A DNA stretch of 64,000 nucleotides from Leifsonia shinshuensis (GTDB lineage Bacteria; Actinomycetota; Actinomycetes; Actinomycetales; Microbacteriaceae): contig NZ_CP043641.1 in the NCBI RefSeq assembly GCF_014217625.1, positions 3,720,001 through 3,784,000 on the forward strand, given 5' to 3'. The notes beneath the pieces were generated by a model, which saw only the letters and a list, made by a program, of their open reading frames with translations, searched no databases and had not been told where the DNA came from. Position 1 is the stretch's first letter, and every line of letters starts with the position of its first letter. The translations under genes were made by a program, and so were the position numbers. This document shows, one piece after another, positions 17,771-25,760 of the stretch.

Positions 17771-18522
17771 CACGGCTCTACGAGGTCTACCTGCTTCGGC
17801 ACGGTGAGAGCACCGCGAACGCGCAAGGACTTTTCACCGGTGTGCTCAACCCGCCGTTGACCGAGCGTGGGCGTATTGAAGCGCGAGACGCCGGACTGTT
17901 GCTGCAAGCGGCGGGCATCAGGCCTGTATCGATCTTCGCGTCGGCGCTCGAGCGGACCATCGCCACGGCACTCATCGTCAAGGATGTCCTCGGCCTTGAC
18001 GCGGACCTGCGCATCGAGTGGCGGTTGAACGAACGCAACTACGGTGCGCTTACGGGCCAGTCCAAGACAGCGGTCGCTCGCCGCTATGGAGTGAGCCAAT
18101 TCCTCACCTGGCGACGCTCGTTCCTCACCGCGCCGCCACCGATGAGCGCCGAACAGCTCGAGGCGATCCGGTCCGAAGAGCCCTTCCGGTCACTCCCGCA
18201 GGCCGCTCTGACCCCGACGGAGTCGCTCCATGACGTCGGACGGCGGATCCTGCCCTTCGTCGCCGAGCAGCTGTATCACGCGCTGGTCGAAGAATCGCCG
18301 GTGATCGTGGTCGGTCATGGGAACTCGCTTCGCGCCCTGTGCATGATCATCGAGGGCCTCACCCCGCGGCAGGTCGAGCAGCTGGCGATTCCGACCGGTC
18401 AGCCCTTGCGGTATCGTTTCGATCTCCGGTCCGGAACGCCCGCTCTCGTAGCACGCGACTACCTCGACCCCGACGCCGCTGTCGAAGCCACCGAACTCCT
18501 CAACCGGCAAGGGGGCACCTAG
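17767..18522 (+). CDS. Phosphoglycerate mutase-like histidine phosphatase
   Basis: The roughly 251-residue protein has the histidine-phosphatase signature LLRHGESTANAQGLFTG with the phosphorylated His. It also has NERNYGALTG, typical of 2,3-bisphosphoglycerate-dependent phosphoglycerate mutase, and VIVVGHGNSLRAL with the second catalytic His. It probably interconverts 3- and 2-phosphoglycerate, one step before enolase. I use the GTG at 17767, which overlaps the usp stop (GTGA); a GTG six bases earlier is equally possible. Enolase blocked by fluoride causes its substrate to accumulate, so a mutase and an enolase in one regulon make sense. Confidence 0.85.
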   Translation: MTRLYEVYLLRHGESTANAQGLFTGVLNPPLTERGRIEARDAGLLLQAAGIRPVSIFASALERTIATALIVKDVLGLDADLRIEWRLNERNYGALTGQSKTAVARRYGVSQFLTWRRSFLTAPPPMSAEQLEAIRSEEPFRSLPQAALTPTESLHDVGRRILPFVAEQLYHALVEESPVIVVGHGNSLRALCMIIEGLTPRQVEQLAIPTGQPLRYRFDLRSGTPALVARDYLDPDAAVEATELLNRQGGT

Positions 18523-19053
18523 GTGTCGCCTGCGCGAACAGAACCAACCATGAACCCAGACCCCAACGACACTCTCCCCATCGACTCAGACATCGAAGTC
18601 GATGACACGCGCACCCGCACACCGCGGCCCGTCCACCTGCGCTGGCGCTACATCGGGCTGGTCTTCGCCGGCGGAGCCATTGGCACGGCCGTTCGCTACC
18701 TGTTGTCGTTGAGCATCCCTGCTTGGAACGGCCTGCCGGTCGCGACGTTCGGCATCAATGTCACCGGGGCGTTCTTGCTCGGCTGGCTTCTTGAGACCCT
18801 GTCCCGCGGCGGACCAGACGAGGGCAGGCGCAGAGCCATCCGTCTCTTCGCCGGAACCGGGATCATGGGGGGCTACACGACGTACAGTTCGTTTGCGGTC
18901 GACACCGACGGGCTCATCGCTACCGCGCACCTCGGCGACAGCATCCTCTACGCCTTGGCCACCGTGCTCGTCGGCGCCGCCGCATCGGTCGGAGGCATCG
19001 CGCTCGGCGCAGCCATCCACCGAGCCCGTGCGCGGAAGGAGCGCGCGCGATGA
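18523..19053 (+). CDS. crcB: CrcB/Fluc fluoride channel subunit 1
   Basis: The 176-residue protein has four membrane helices preceded by a 40-residue acidic N-terminal tail that is longer than usual. Fluc signatures are present: FAGGAIGTAVRYLL, FGINVTGAFLLGWL with the pore Asn, and GIMGGYTTYSSF with the central Na+-site/Phe-box region. Fluc proteins are dual-topology fluoride channels that expel F-. Two different copies encoded side by side, as here, usually make an antiparallel heterodimer. The GTG start follows AGGGGG. Confidence 0.95.
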   Translation: MSPARTEPTMNPDPNDTLPIDSDIEVDDTRTRTPRPVHLRWRYIGLVFAGGAIGTAVRYLLSLSIPAWNGLPVATFGINVTGAFLLGWLLETLSRGGPDEGRRRAIRLFAGTGIMGGYTTYSSFAVDTDGLIATAHLGDSILYALATVLVGAAASVGGIALGAAIHRARARKERAR

Positions 19054-19427
19054 TCGGTCTGCTCGTTCTCGGGGTCGCCCTCGCCGGCGGCCTCGGCGCC
19101 ACCTGCCGCCTCGTCCTCGACGGAATCCTGAAGGCACGCGTGCGCGTCGCGTACCCGCTCGGCACCACCGTGATCAACATCACCGGCTCTTTCCTGCTCG
19201 GCCTGGTGACCGGCCTCGCGGTCACCCACCTCCTCCCACCGGAGTGGCGGGCGATCATCGGGGTCGGCTTCATCGGCGGCTACACCACCTTCAGCACCGC
19301 CAGCTTCGAGACAGTCCGGCTCGCCCAGGAAGGCCGCTACGCGGCCGCGGTCTCCAACGGCTTCGGGATGCTCGCAGGCGCCCTCTTGGCCGCCGGTCTG
19401 GGGCTCTGGCTCGGCGGCATGTTCTGA
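19050..19427 (+). CDS. crcB: CrcB/Fluc fluoride channel subunit 2
   Basis: This 125-residue four-helix protein overlaps the first crcB by four bases (ATGA). It has LGATCRLVLDG, VINITGSFLLGL and GFIGGYTTFSTASFE, the pore Asn, TTFST and Phe residues of Fluc. It lacks the N-terminal tail of subunit 1. Together they should form the membrane fluoride exporter of the cluster. It is the last gene of the usp operon. Confidence 0.95.
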   Translation: MIGLLVLGVALAGGLGATCRLVLDGILKARVRVAYPLGTTVINITGSFLLGLVTGLAVTHLLPPEWRAIIGVGFIGGYTTFSTASFETVRLAQEGRYAAAVSNGFGMLAGALLAAGLGLWLGGMF

Positions 19428-19508
19428 CAGGTCGCTGAGAATCACCACGCGAGACACTTTCGCTCTCGAGATTTCTCTGGCACACTCCTGATCAGCGCTT
19501 CGGCGCTT

Positions 19509-19561
19509 CGGCGGTGGGGCTCGCCGACACCAACCTCGATGCCGACAACGGTCCCTATCTC
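19509..19561 (+). promoter_or_regulatory. Candidate structured leader RNA (second class), upstream of eno
   Basis: A perfect TCGGCG/CGCCGA stem encloses GTGGGGCT. It is followed by CACCAACC, a short TCG/CGA stem and CAACGGTCCCTATCTC. GGGGCT can pair with GGTCCC. The tail CTATCTC is complementary to the GAGATAGG at about 19593, which holds the eno ribosome binding site. It matches the leaders of usp and ABC-F in every element. A TCTGGCACACT box lies upstream both here and before usp, perhaps a shared -10 region. Confidence 0.65.
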
Positions 19562-19608
19562 AAGCGATAACGCATGCCCGCGCGCATGCCCTGAGATAGG
19601 AGAAACCG

Positions 19609-20982
19609 ATGCACGCCCACGGCTACACCGGTCACATCGACCCTGCCCACCAGGGCCACTATGTGAGCCACCCCGAAGGCCACCCCGTCGTGATCGACCA
19701 GGTGACAGCCCGCCAAATCCTCGACTCCCGCGGCTATCCGACCGTCGCTGTCGCCCTGCACCTCGAGGGCGGCACCACCGTCGAAGCCTCGGCACCCGCC
19801 GGCGCATCCACCGGCGTGTTCGAGGCGGTCGAACTGCGGGACGACGGCCCGTCGTACTCCGGCCGCAGCGTCCACAAGGCCGTTACCTCGGTCACTGACG
19901 AGATCTCGCCCGCGCTTGTGGGCAAGCACTGGCGGACCATTCGCGACCTCGACACCGCCATGCGGGAACTCGACGGCACCGACAACCTCGCCCGCCTCGG
20001 CGCAAACGCCGTCGTCGCGGTCTCGATCGCCGCCTCCCGAGCCTTCGCCCACGCCGCCGAAGTGCCGCTGCACGTCTGGCTGGCGCGCGTGACCGACAGC
20101 GCCGAACGGATGCCCGTCCCGCACTTCAACGTGCTCAACGGCGGCGCTCACGCTGCGAACCCCCTCGAGTTCCAGGAATTCATGATCGCCCCGGTCGGCG
20201 CCGTCGACGAAGCCGCGGCCGTCGAGGCCGGGGCGGAGATCTATCATGCCCTCGCCGCGCGGGTGAAGGCCCGCTTCCACACTGCGGGGCTCGGCGACGA
20301 GGGCGGCTTCGCGCCGGACATCGCCAGCCCGGAGGACGCGATGGACCTGCTCGTCCAGGCGATCCAGGACGCGGGATATACGCCGGGTGTAGACGAGGTG
20401 GCTATCGCGATCGACCCGGCCGCCAACGGGTTCTACGAACGGGAGGGCCAGTACAAGATCGCCGGCCGGCTGATCGGCCGCGACCAGCTCGTCGACTACT
20501 ACGTCAAGCTGCTCGACCAGTACCCCCTGCGCAGTATCGAGGACGGATTCGCGGAGGACGACCACGCGGGCTGGAAGCTCCTGTTCGACGCGGTCGGTGA
20601 CCGCACCCAATTGGTCGGCGACGACCTCTACGTCACCGACATGCGCCGCATCGCCGACGGAGCCCGCAACCACTACTCCAACGCCGCCCTGATCAAGCCG
20701 AACCAGATCGGAACCGTGTCGGCGACCCTCGACGCGATCGAGACCGCCCGCCGGCTCGGGATGGCGTCGATGGTCTCCCACCGCTCCGGTGAGACCACCG
20801 ACACGTTCATCGCCGACCTTGTCGTCGGAACCGGCGTCGGGCAGATCAAGACCGGGGCGCCCGCCCGCGGAGAGCGGGTGGCGAAGTACAACCGGCTCCT
20901 GGAGATCGCCGACGAGAACCCCGGCCTGCCATATGGCCTCGCTCTCGCAAGTGCAGAGGAGCTCGCCGCGATCGAACACTGA
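19609..20982 (+). CDS. eno: Enolase with histidine-rich N-terminal extension
   Basis: The 457-residue enzyme converts 2-phosphoglycerate to phosphoenolpyruvate and is classically inhibited by fluoride with phosphate and Mg. Signatures include ARQILDSRGYPTV, PAGASTGVFEAVELRD, FNVLNGGAHAANPLEFQEFM, GDEGGFAP, SIEDGFAEDD, VGDDLYVTD, LIKPNQIGT and SHRSGETTD. Before the normal start (about residue 27, VVIDQV) there is an extra tail with seven histidines in 25 residues, which could bind metal. The start ATG follows GATAGGAG. It is presumably a second enolase, induced to compensate for inhibition. Confidence 0.95.
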   Translation: MHAHGYTGHIDPAHQGHYVSHPEGHPVVIDQVTARQILDSRGYPTVAVALHLEGGTTVEASAPAGASTGVFEAVELRDDGPSYSGRSVHKAVTSVTDEISPALVGKHWRTIRDLDTAMRELDGTDNLARLGANAVVAVSIAASRAFAHAAEVPLHVWLARVTDSAERMPVPHFNVLNGGAHAANPLEFQEFMIAPVGAVDEAAAVEAGAEIYHALAARVKARFHTAGLGDEGGFAPDIASPEDAMDLLVQAIQDAGYTPGVDEVAIAIDPAANGFYEREGQYKIAGRLIGRDQLVDYYVKLLDQYPLRSIEDGFAEDDHAGWKLLFDAVGDRTQLVGDDLYVTDMRRIADGARNHYSNAALIKPNQIGTVSATLDAIETARRLGMASMVSHRSGETTDTFIADLVVGTGVGQIKTGAPARGERVAKYNRLLEIADENPGLPYGLALASAEELAAIEH

Positions 20983-21280
20983 TCCGACCAGACGTGGGGC
21001 GACGGCTTGTGCGAGCCGCCGGCCCACCGGTTCGTGGACGCGTATCGGAGCGCCGCCACAGCCGTAGCGGTGGCGGCCCCGACCACCTTCCTCAGGGCCG
21101 TCATCGCTTTCATCTGTCGGCATCGATTGGGCACTTCGCCCGCTTCGTCGTCGCGCGAACCGTCACTCGTTCAGGGTCTCTCGGTTCTGTCCTCATCTCT
21201 GAGCCGTCGCGTGCTGAGTGTGGCAGCCGATCTCCCGACAGATATGCCGGCCGCGGGCGTCGGAGATCGACTGGATGGTA

Positions 21281-21406
21281 TCAGTGCGCCACCTCGTCGG
21301 TGACAGCAGGGAGCCGCCTGCGGCGGCGCTGTCCTTCGTTTGTGTGTCTTTCCGCCGCCCGATCGTAGCTCGTTCCCGGTGCTTCCGTGCCGGGCTTTCG
21401 CGGCAT
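21281..21406 (-). CDS. Possible small basic protein within a repeated element
   Basis: A 41-codon ORF starts at an ATG preceded by GTGAGGAT. The product begins MPRKPGTEAPGTSYDR and has an arginine run near its end. A related reading frame lies in the second copy of this element near 40347 (MPRKPGMQPAGANYDR). The DNA of the two copies is more strictly conserved than needed for coding, including third positions, so a non-coding role is as likely. Confidence 0.3.
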   Translation of the reverse strand: MPRKPGTEAPGTSYDRAAERHTNEGQRRRRRLPAVTDEVAH

Positions 21407-21442
21407 ATCCTCACTCGCTGCGCTCCCTCCGGTATTCCACGG
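21309..21442 (-). repeat. Copy A of a ~135-bp dispersed repeat
   Basis: The reverse strand here matches 40309-40443. Nearly 50 bases in the middle are almost identical, with GGAGCGCAGCGAGTGAGG and ATGCCGCGAAAGCCCGG as landmarks, and the rest is less similar. The two copies are in opposite orientation about 19 kb apart. A partial copy of the first 30 bases lies at about 38902-38929 beside the intact IS110. It is not near any gene that explains it. The region 20983-21280 before it shows no gene I can support. Confidence 0.6.
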
Positions 21443-21525
21443 TCCCGGGACTGCGCCCCTCCCACTCGCCACTGATCTCCCCGCCGGAAAGGCAAACAAA
21501 ACGATCAACCAGGGGAGTGATCAGG

Positions 21526-21828
21526 ATGCGGGTATTCGCTATCGATACGAGAAACATGGGTCCCGAACTGCAAGGTGGACTGATCGGAGTTGTCGGCTCG
21601 ATCAACCCCTCGGCGGAGGAGAAGCGGGAGTGCGTCGAGACGGTAAGCGGGTATGCCCTCGATGGGTGGGCGATCGCCGCCGATCCCCGTACACCGGTCG
21701 GCCGGCTGGCGGCACTGACGGCTGAGACGGCGTGTGTGCCGTTCGTGGCCTTCGACCGGGTAGCCCAGCGGGGAGGTCCAGTCGTTGGGCCCACGACGCT
21801 GTCGGCGGCGACTCGCGAACTGTCCTGA
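21526..21828 (+). CDS. Hypothetical protein, 100 residues
   Basis: This ORF starts at an ATG with AGGGGAG upstream and encodes MRVFAIDTRNMGPEL and onward, a soluble protein with no motif I recognise. It ends 12 bases before a strong terminator hairpin, which supports it being a real transcript. It lies at the border between the fluoride cluster and the broken parB. Confidence 0.55.
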   Translation: MRVFAIDTRNMGPELQGGLIGVVGSINPSAEEKRECVETVSGYALDGWAIAADPRTPVGRLAALTAETACVPFVAFDRVAQRGGPVVGPTTLSAATRELS

Positions 21829-21840
21829 CCGCGCAAAGGA

Positions 21841-21869
21841 GAAGCGGGCCTGGTGCGCAGGCCCGCTTC
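21841..21869. terminator. Bidirectional hairpin terminator
   Basis: A perfect 12-bp stem, GAAGCGGGCCTG and its complement, with a 5-base loop lies between the convergent 100-residue ORF and the parB remnant. There is no long T run, as is common in high-GC actinobacteria. Confidence 0.7.
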
Positions 21870-21881
21870 CGTCCGGCGTGG

Positions 21882-22304
21882 TCAGTCGCCTGCGCCAGGT
21901 TCTGCGTTGACCGGATCACCCTTTTCTGCCGCCTGGGCGGCTTCGCCTGCTGTCACGATTTGCTCGACGTCGCTGAGGCTGTAGCCCCAGGCCCCGAGTT
22001 GGGTGAAGTAGTCCGTGTCGGTGGGGGAGGGGTAGCGCCAGGTTTGCTTGCTGGTGACCGACTCGCACGCCCCGAGTACGACAGCCAGCGCAACATGCTG
22101 CGCTTTTGCCGGGGTCTGCTCGAGCAACGCGACGAGCCTGTCGTTCTCGAAGTAGCCGGAGGGCTCCAGCCCGAGCAGCTGGTGGGCGAGCCCGTTACCC
22201 TCCCGTGTGGCAGTGCTGATCGCCTGCCTGTGGGTGGTCAGACCCTTGGCGATCACGACTGCCGCGTCCTTGGGAAGGGTCTTGCGGGACAGGAGCGTGG
22301 TGAG
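21882..22304 (-). pseudogene. parB, 3' part (separated by transposon)
   Basis: About 140 codons encode LTTLLSRKTLPKDAAVV onward to the stop. This is the C-terminal half of an actinobacterial plasmid-type ParB. It continues exactly in frame from the end of the 5' part at 29568-30551 (VRREW, then LTTLL) once the 7.27 kb insert is removed. Plasmid ParB proteins bind centromere-like sites and partition DNA. The gene cannot be expressed intact now. An upstream start inside the transposon end would give a short unrelated N terminus. Confidence 0.75.
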
Positions 22305-22577
22305 CCTTATCTGCACTTGAACCGATCGTCCAGCCCTGCCATTTGTTCGATCACCCGAAGTTGACGACGGCTCGTGCTTTTGTGGGGCGTAGTCGATCAG
22401 CTGACATCTGAGCAAGTCCGCAAAAGTGACGACACAGGAATCTGCGTCTCGGCCCGATAGGTTCAAACAAGGGCGCTATTGGGGATAGCGGTTGAGAATT
22501 CCTGGGGGTGCTTCGAGGCGGCAATAGCCGCGATTGGATGATGGCGTCCGCGGGCGCCTGAAATTAGGGGTATTCAA

Positions 22578-22994
22578 ATGATCAAAGGGAAAGTTGCTTC
22601 ACTCATTGCTGCGGCGGCATTGGTTGCCGGGTCCGTCGCGGTTGCGGCGCCGGCCATGGCAGACAATTCGAACAGCGGGAACGGCTGTACGGCGACCGTA
22701 AAGACGCCGTCAAAGTCGGGGAACTACATCCATGTCGCCGGGAGCGCCTCGTGCAGCGCAAGCAGCTACCGATCGATGAACGTCCAGCTGTGGCACTACT
22801 ACGATCTGCTTCCGGCCGCGCTGGTGACGACCGCCTACGACTCGGGAACGAAGACGAGCTACAACGTCAGCAAGAACGTCTGCGACAACGGTGGCACGAC
22901 GACCTACTACACCAACGGCGCGCTGGAGAACTCTGGTGGTGGCATTCTCGTGAACGTCGGCGGTTCGGGCACGATCACCCTTAGCCATTGCTGA
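22578..22994 (+). CDS. Small secreted protein, possible bacteriocin-like cargo
   Basis: The 138-residue product starts with a clear signal peptide (MIKGK, hydrophobic LIAAAALVAGSVAVA, cleavage after APAMA). The mature part is about 109 residues, rich in Ser, Gly, Thr and Tyr. Four cysteines lie near residues 37, 59, 102 and the last position, which would allow two disulfides. I know no family for it. Its stop overlaps the region where the ABC ATPase gene starts, and it is followed by an export-type transporter. That arrangement is typical of secreted toxins with dedicated immunity or export, but this is inference. Confidence 0.75.
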   Translation: MIKGKVASLIAAAALVAGSVAVAAPAMADNSNSGNGCTATVKTPSKSGNYIHVAGSASCSASSYRSMNVQLWHYYDLLPAALVTTAYDSGTKTSYNVSKNVCDNGGTTTYYTNGALENSGGGILVNVGGSGTITLSHC

Positions 22995-23005
22995 CTCAAG
23001 AACGC

Positions 23006-23752
23006 ATGACTGTATCCGCTTCCTCCCTCATTCTCAAGCGGGGGAGGAAGCGGGTGCTGTCTGACATCGCCTTTGAGTTCCGGCCAGGACTGAACATCGT
23101 TCTAGGACGTAACGGCGCTGGAAAGACGACACTATTGGAAGCCCTCGCGCTCCTGAAGGAGCCCGTGCTCGAGAGAGTAGCTTTCGGCCAAGATTCCTCC
23201 CGTGCCATGGATCGCAAGTCTCTTCTGGCGCGCATCGGATTCATCGCCCAGTCGGCCGACGCCTTCCCGTCGTTTACCGCAACCGAATCTGTCGAGTACG
23301 CGGCGTGGTTAAAGGGAGTCCCGAGCCGGGAGCTGACAGTGCGAGCAGCAGAAGCGCTTGATCGCGTGGGGATGACCGAGCATGCACGGACGAAATACCG
23401 AAAGCTTTCTGGGGGCATGAAACAGCGCGTCAACATCGCCGCGTCTTTGGTTCACGATCCAGCGCTGTGGATTCTTGATGAGCCGACTGTGGGACTCGAT
23501 CCTGAGCAGCGCACTTACTTCCGAGGGGTGATTGCCGAGCAGGTGGCGACGTCCACCGTCATTCTGAGCACGCATCTGATCGATGATGTGGAGGACATGA
23601 TGGCAAACGTGCTGGTGATCGGTGGTGGAGGCGTGATCTTTTCAGGGTCGGCCGCCCAGCTCGTCGCATGGGACGACGGCTCAAGCCCCGGCACAACGGC
23701 GTTGGAGCGCGGCTACGCCAGGTTGTCGAAGACGAAGCTTGATGCTGCGTGA
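23006..23752 (+). CDS. ABC transporter ATP-binding protein
   Basis: The 248-residue ATPase has Walker A GRNGAGKTT near residue 35, signature LSGGMKQRV and Walker B LWILDEPTVGLD, all intact. It belongs to the ABC-2/bacteriocin-immunity type with a separate permease. I take the ATG at 23006; a TTG at 22988 overlapping the previous stop is also possible. Its stop overlaps the next gene (GTGA). It should power the membrane proteins encoded downstream. Confidence 0.88.
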   Translation: MTVSASSLILKRGRKRVLSDIAFEFRPGLNIVLGRNGAGKTTLLEALALLKEPVLERVAFGQDSSRAMDRKSLLARIGFIAQSADAFPSFTATESVEYAAWLKGVPSRELTVRAAEALDRVGMTEHARTKYRKLSGGMKQRVNIAASLVHDPALWILDEPTVGLDPEQRTYFRGVIAEQVATSTVILSTHLIDDVEDMMANVLVIGGGGVIFSGSAAQLVAWDDGSSPGTTALERGYARLSKTKLDAA

Positions 23753-25017
23753 AACACGTACTGCTTGAGGCCACGCATTCGCCTGGACGGTTCTTCTGCG
23801 GCGCGTATGCGGTGCTGGTGCTGCTGGCTGTTCTGGGGTTGCACAAACCCGGATTGTGGGAATGGGCAACCACCACTCAATCGTTGACGGCGTCGATCGC
23901 TATCTTAGGTCCGGCCGCTGTGGGCGCCGTCGCCCTTGAAGCGGGGCTACGCATGCGGCACAGTCATCGACTCGAGCTGAGGCAATCCGTCATCGGGGTG
24001 CTCCGGCCCGTGCTTAGCCACTACCTCGCGAGCCTCATTTGGCCCTTGCTCGGATTCGCTGCGGGCATCGTCGTTACTGGTGCGATCATGGTGCTCCAGA
24101 ACGGGTACGGGACTCCGGTGTGGCTGTGGCTCCTCGCGACTGCGGCCGGGCTCATATTCGCCAGCACCTGTGGCTTCGCAGTGGGGATCTTCGCCACGTT
24201 TCGCTGGTTCGTCCCTCCGATCGCAGCCTTAGTCGCGTACTTCCTATTCATCCCGTTTAGCCAGTTCCTTCCAAACGAGGCTAGGTGGGTTTCTCACCTA
24301 TATTTCATTACGGGTGACGCAACAGAGCTGTTCTCAGGCTATCGGTGGTCGACACTGGCCGGAGAAGCGATCTGGTACGTAGCGATTAGCGCGGTGGTCT
24401 TCCTCGTGTGCGTAGCTCGAATCGGGACTCGAGTCAGTCGGCTGTTCGTCGTTGCGCTTCCCGCCACTGCGGCAGTCGCTGTGGTTGGGATCTTGCTTGT
24501 TGCCAGCGGCAAAGGTGTGATCACCGAAGGCTACGTGCGGCCGGTTTACGCCTGCGCCGACGGGCGCCCGCAGGTATGCGTCGCGGAGCCATACAAGGCA
24601 GCCATTCCAGCTCTCGAGCGGCAATTCGAGCAGTTCAACCGCAAAACCGTCGGCACTTATCTCGAAGCCACGAAGCTCCAACAGAGCTATGCGGGGTCCG
24701 CCCAAGATTTGGACGGGAGCCGGGCGATCTACCTTCAAGATGTCGGAGTATCTGCCGCACCGATCGCGCTACAGATGTATGTCCAGTACACGCTCGCGCC
24801 GAACTGCCAAGGCACCGCCGAGTTCCAGAACCTCGCCGAGATTGTGTATTCGTGGCTGGTTGCCCAGCCGGACCCGTACGCTGCGCTCGAGGGAAAGGGT
24901 CCGGTCGGCGCGGCATCAGCGCGCTTTGAGCGAATGACAGAGAGCGGCAAGGTCGCGTGGTTGAAGGCACACGCCCAAGACATTCGGACCTGCTCGCTTA
25001 CCTCTGCGGCATTCTGA
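23749..25017 (+). CDS. Membrane protein with large extracytoplasmic domain, transposon cargo
   Basis: This 422-residue protein has about six membrane helices in its first 250 residues. A soluble domain of about 160 residues follows, beginning YVRPVYACADGRPQVCV. It holds several cysteines and probably lies outside the membrane. The GTG start overlaps the ATPase stop. It is likely the permease partner of the ABC ATPase. No named family is recognised. The transmembrane-plus-ectodomain shape suggests recognition of the secreted product. Confidence 0.75.
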   Translation: MKHVLLEATHSPGRFFCGAYAVLVLLAVLGLHKPGLWEWATTTQSLTASIAILGPAAVGAVALEAGLRMRHSHRLELRQSVIGVLRPVLSHYLASLIWPLLGFAAGIVVTGAIMVLQNGYGTPVWLWLLATAAGLIFASTCGFAVGIFATFRWFVPPIAALVAYFLFIPFSQFLPNEARWVSHLYFITGDATELFSGYRWSTLAGEAIWYVAISAVVFLVCVARIGTRVSRLFVVALPATAAVAVVGILLVASGKGVITEGYVRPVYACADGRPQVCVAEPYKAAIPALERQFEQFNRKTVGTYLEATKLQQSYAGSAQDLDGSRAIYLQDVGVSAAPIALQMYVQYTLAPNCQGTAEFQNLAEIVYSWLVAQPDPYAALEGKGPVGAASARFERMTESGKVAWLKAHAQDIRTCSLTSAAF

Positions 25018-25628
25018 TGCGAGGGAGCAGTCTCTTCCTCAAGTCGCGGCGAACGCTGCCCTACCTAGCTGTCGCGGCCGTGGTTTTTGTTACCGCGTTC
25101 CTTGCCCGCGAATGGATCGTCCGACCCCATGAATTCGGCACACTCACCTTCCCTCTGGCCATGGTTGCCCCAGCGTTCTACGGCCTGGCAATCGGCGCGC
25201 TCTCTGGTTCACCGACACCCGAGTTGGACCGAGGCGCGACACGCAATCTCGTCCGCGCTCGAGGAGCCCAACTCGCATTTTTCCTGGTGGTTGCAGGCAT
25301 CTTCGTTGGAGCCCTTGCCACCTCCCCAATCAATGGCCAAAGCATCCTCTCGGCAGAACGCAACCTACTCGGATTCACTGGCATAACGCTCGTTTGCGCT
25401 GCCATCGTGGGTCCCAAATTGAGCTGGTTTATCCCGCTCGCTTGGATCACCCTTCCTCCGTTCTACTTCGTCAATCGAGAAGACGACCCAGTGGGGATAG
25501 CGACCTTCTACGCGCAAGCAGACGATCAACTCAGCTCATTGATCTTCTGCCTCATTGTCGCGGGGGTGGGTCTGGCGTTGGCGGTTGGTTTCGAAACCGC
25601 TCGGTCTCCGCTGCGGGTGCTCCGCTAG
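25017..25628 (+). CDS. Membrane protein, transposon cargo
   Basis: The 203-residue protein has about six hydrophobic helices and no motif I can name. Its ATG overlaps the stop of the previous gene (TGATG), so it is the last gene of the cargo operon. An upstream in-frame start lies inside the neighbour. It may be a second permease or an immunity protein. A GCTTGCGCAAGC palindrome just downstream may help termination. Confidence 0.7.
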   Translation: MRGSSLFLKSRRTLPYLAVAAVVFVTAFLAREWIVRPHEFGTLTFPLAMVAPAFYGLAIGALSGSPTPELDRGATRNLVRARGAQLAFFLVVAGIFVGALATSPINGQSILSAERNLLGFTGITLVCAAIVGPKLSWFIPLAWITLPPFYFVNREDDPVGIATFYAQADDQLSSLIFCLIVAGVGLALAVGFETARSPLRVLR

Positions 25629-25760
25629 CTTGCTTGCGCAAGCCATGAAGTTGCGCTTTCGTTAGAAAGGGTGATGACGTGGCGTGCTCGGTGCGCGTCT
25701 TTCAAGTTGTGGTCATCGCCAGAGCTCGGATTCAGATCTAAATTCGAAGTCGGCGACACA

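Noticed and set aside
22578..22994. Lactococcin 972-type bacteriocin
   Set aside because: The secreted protein has the right kind of context but is longer, and I do not see the characteristic sequence of that family, so I left it unnamed.
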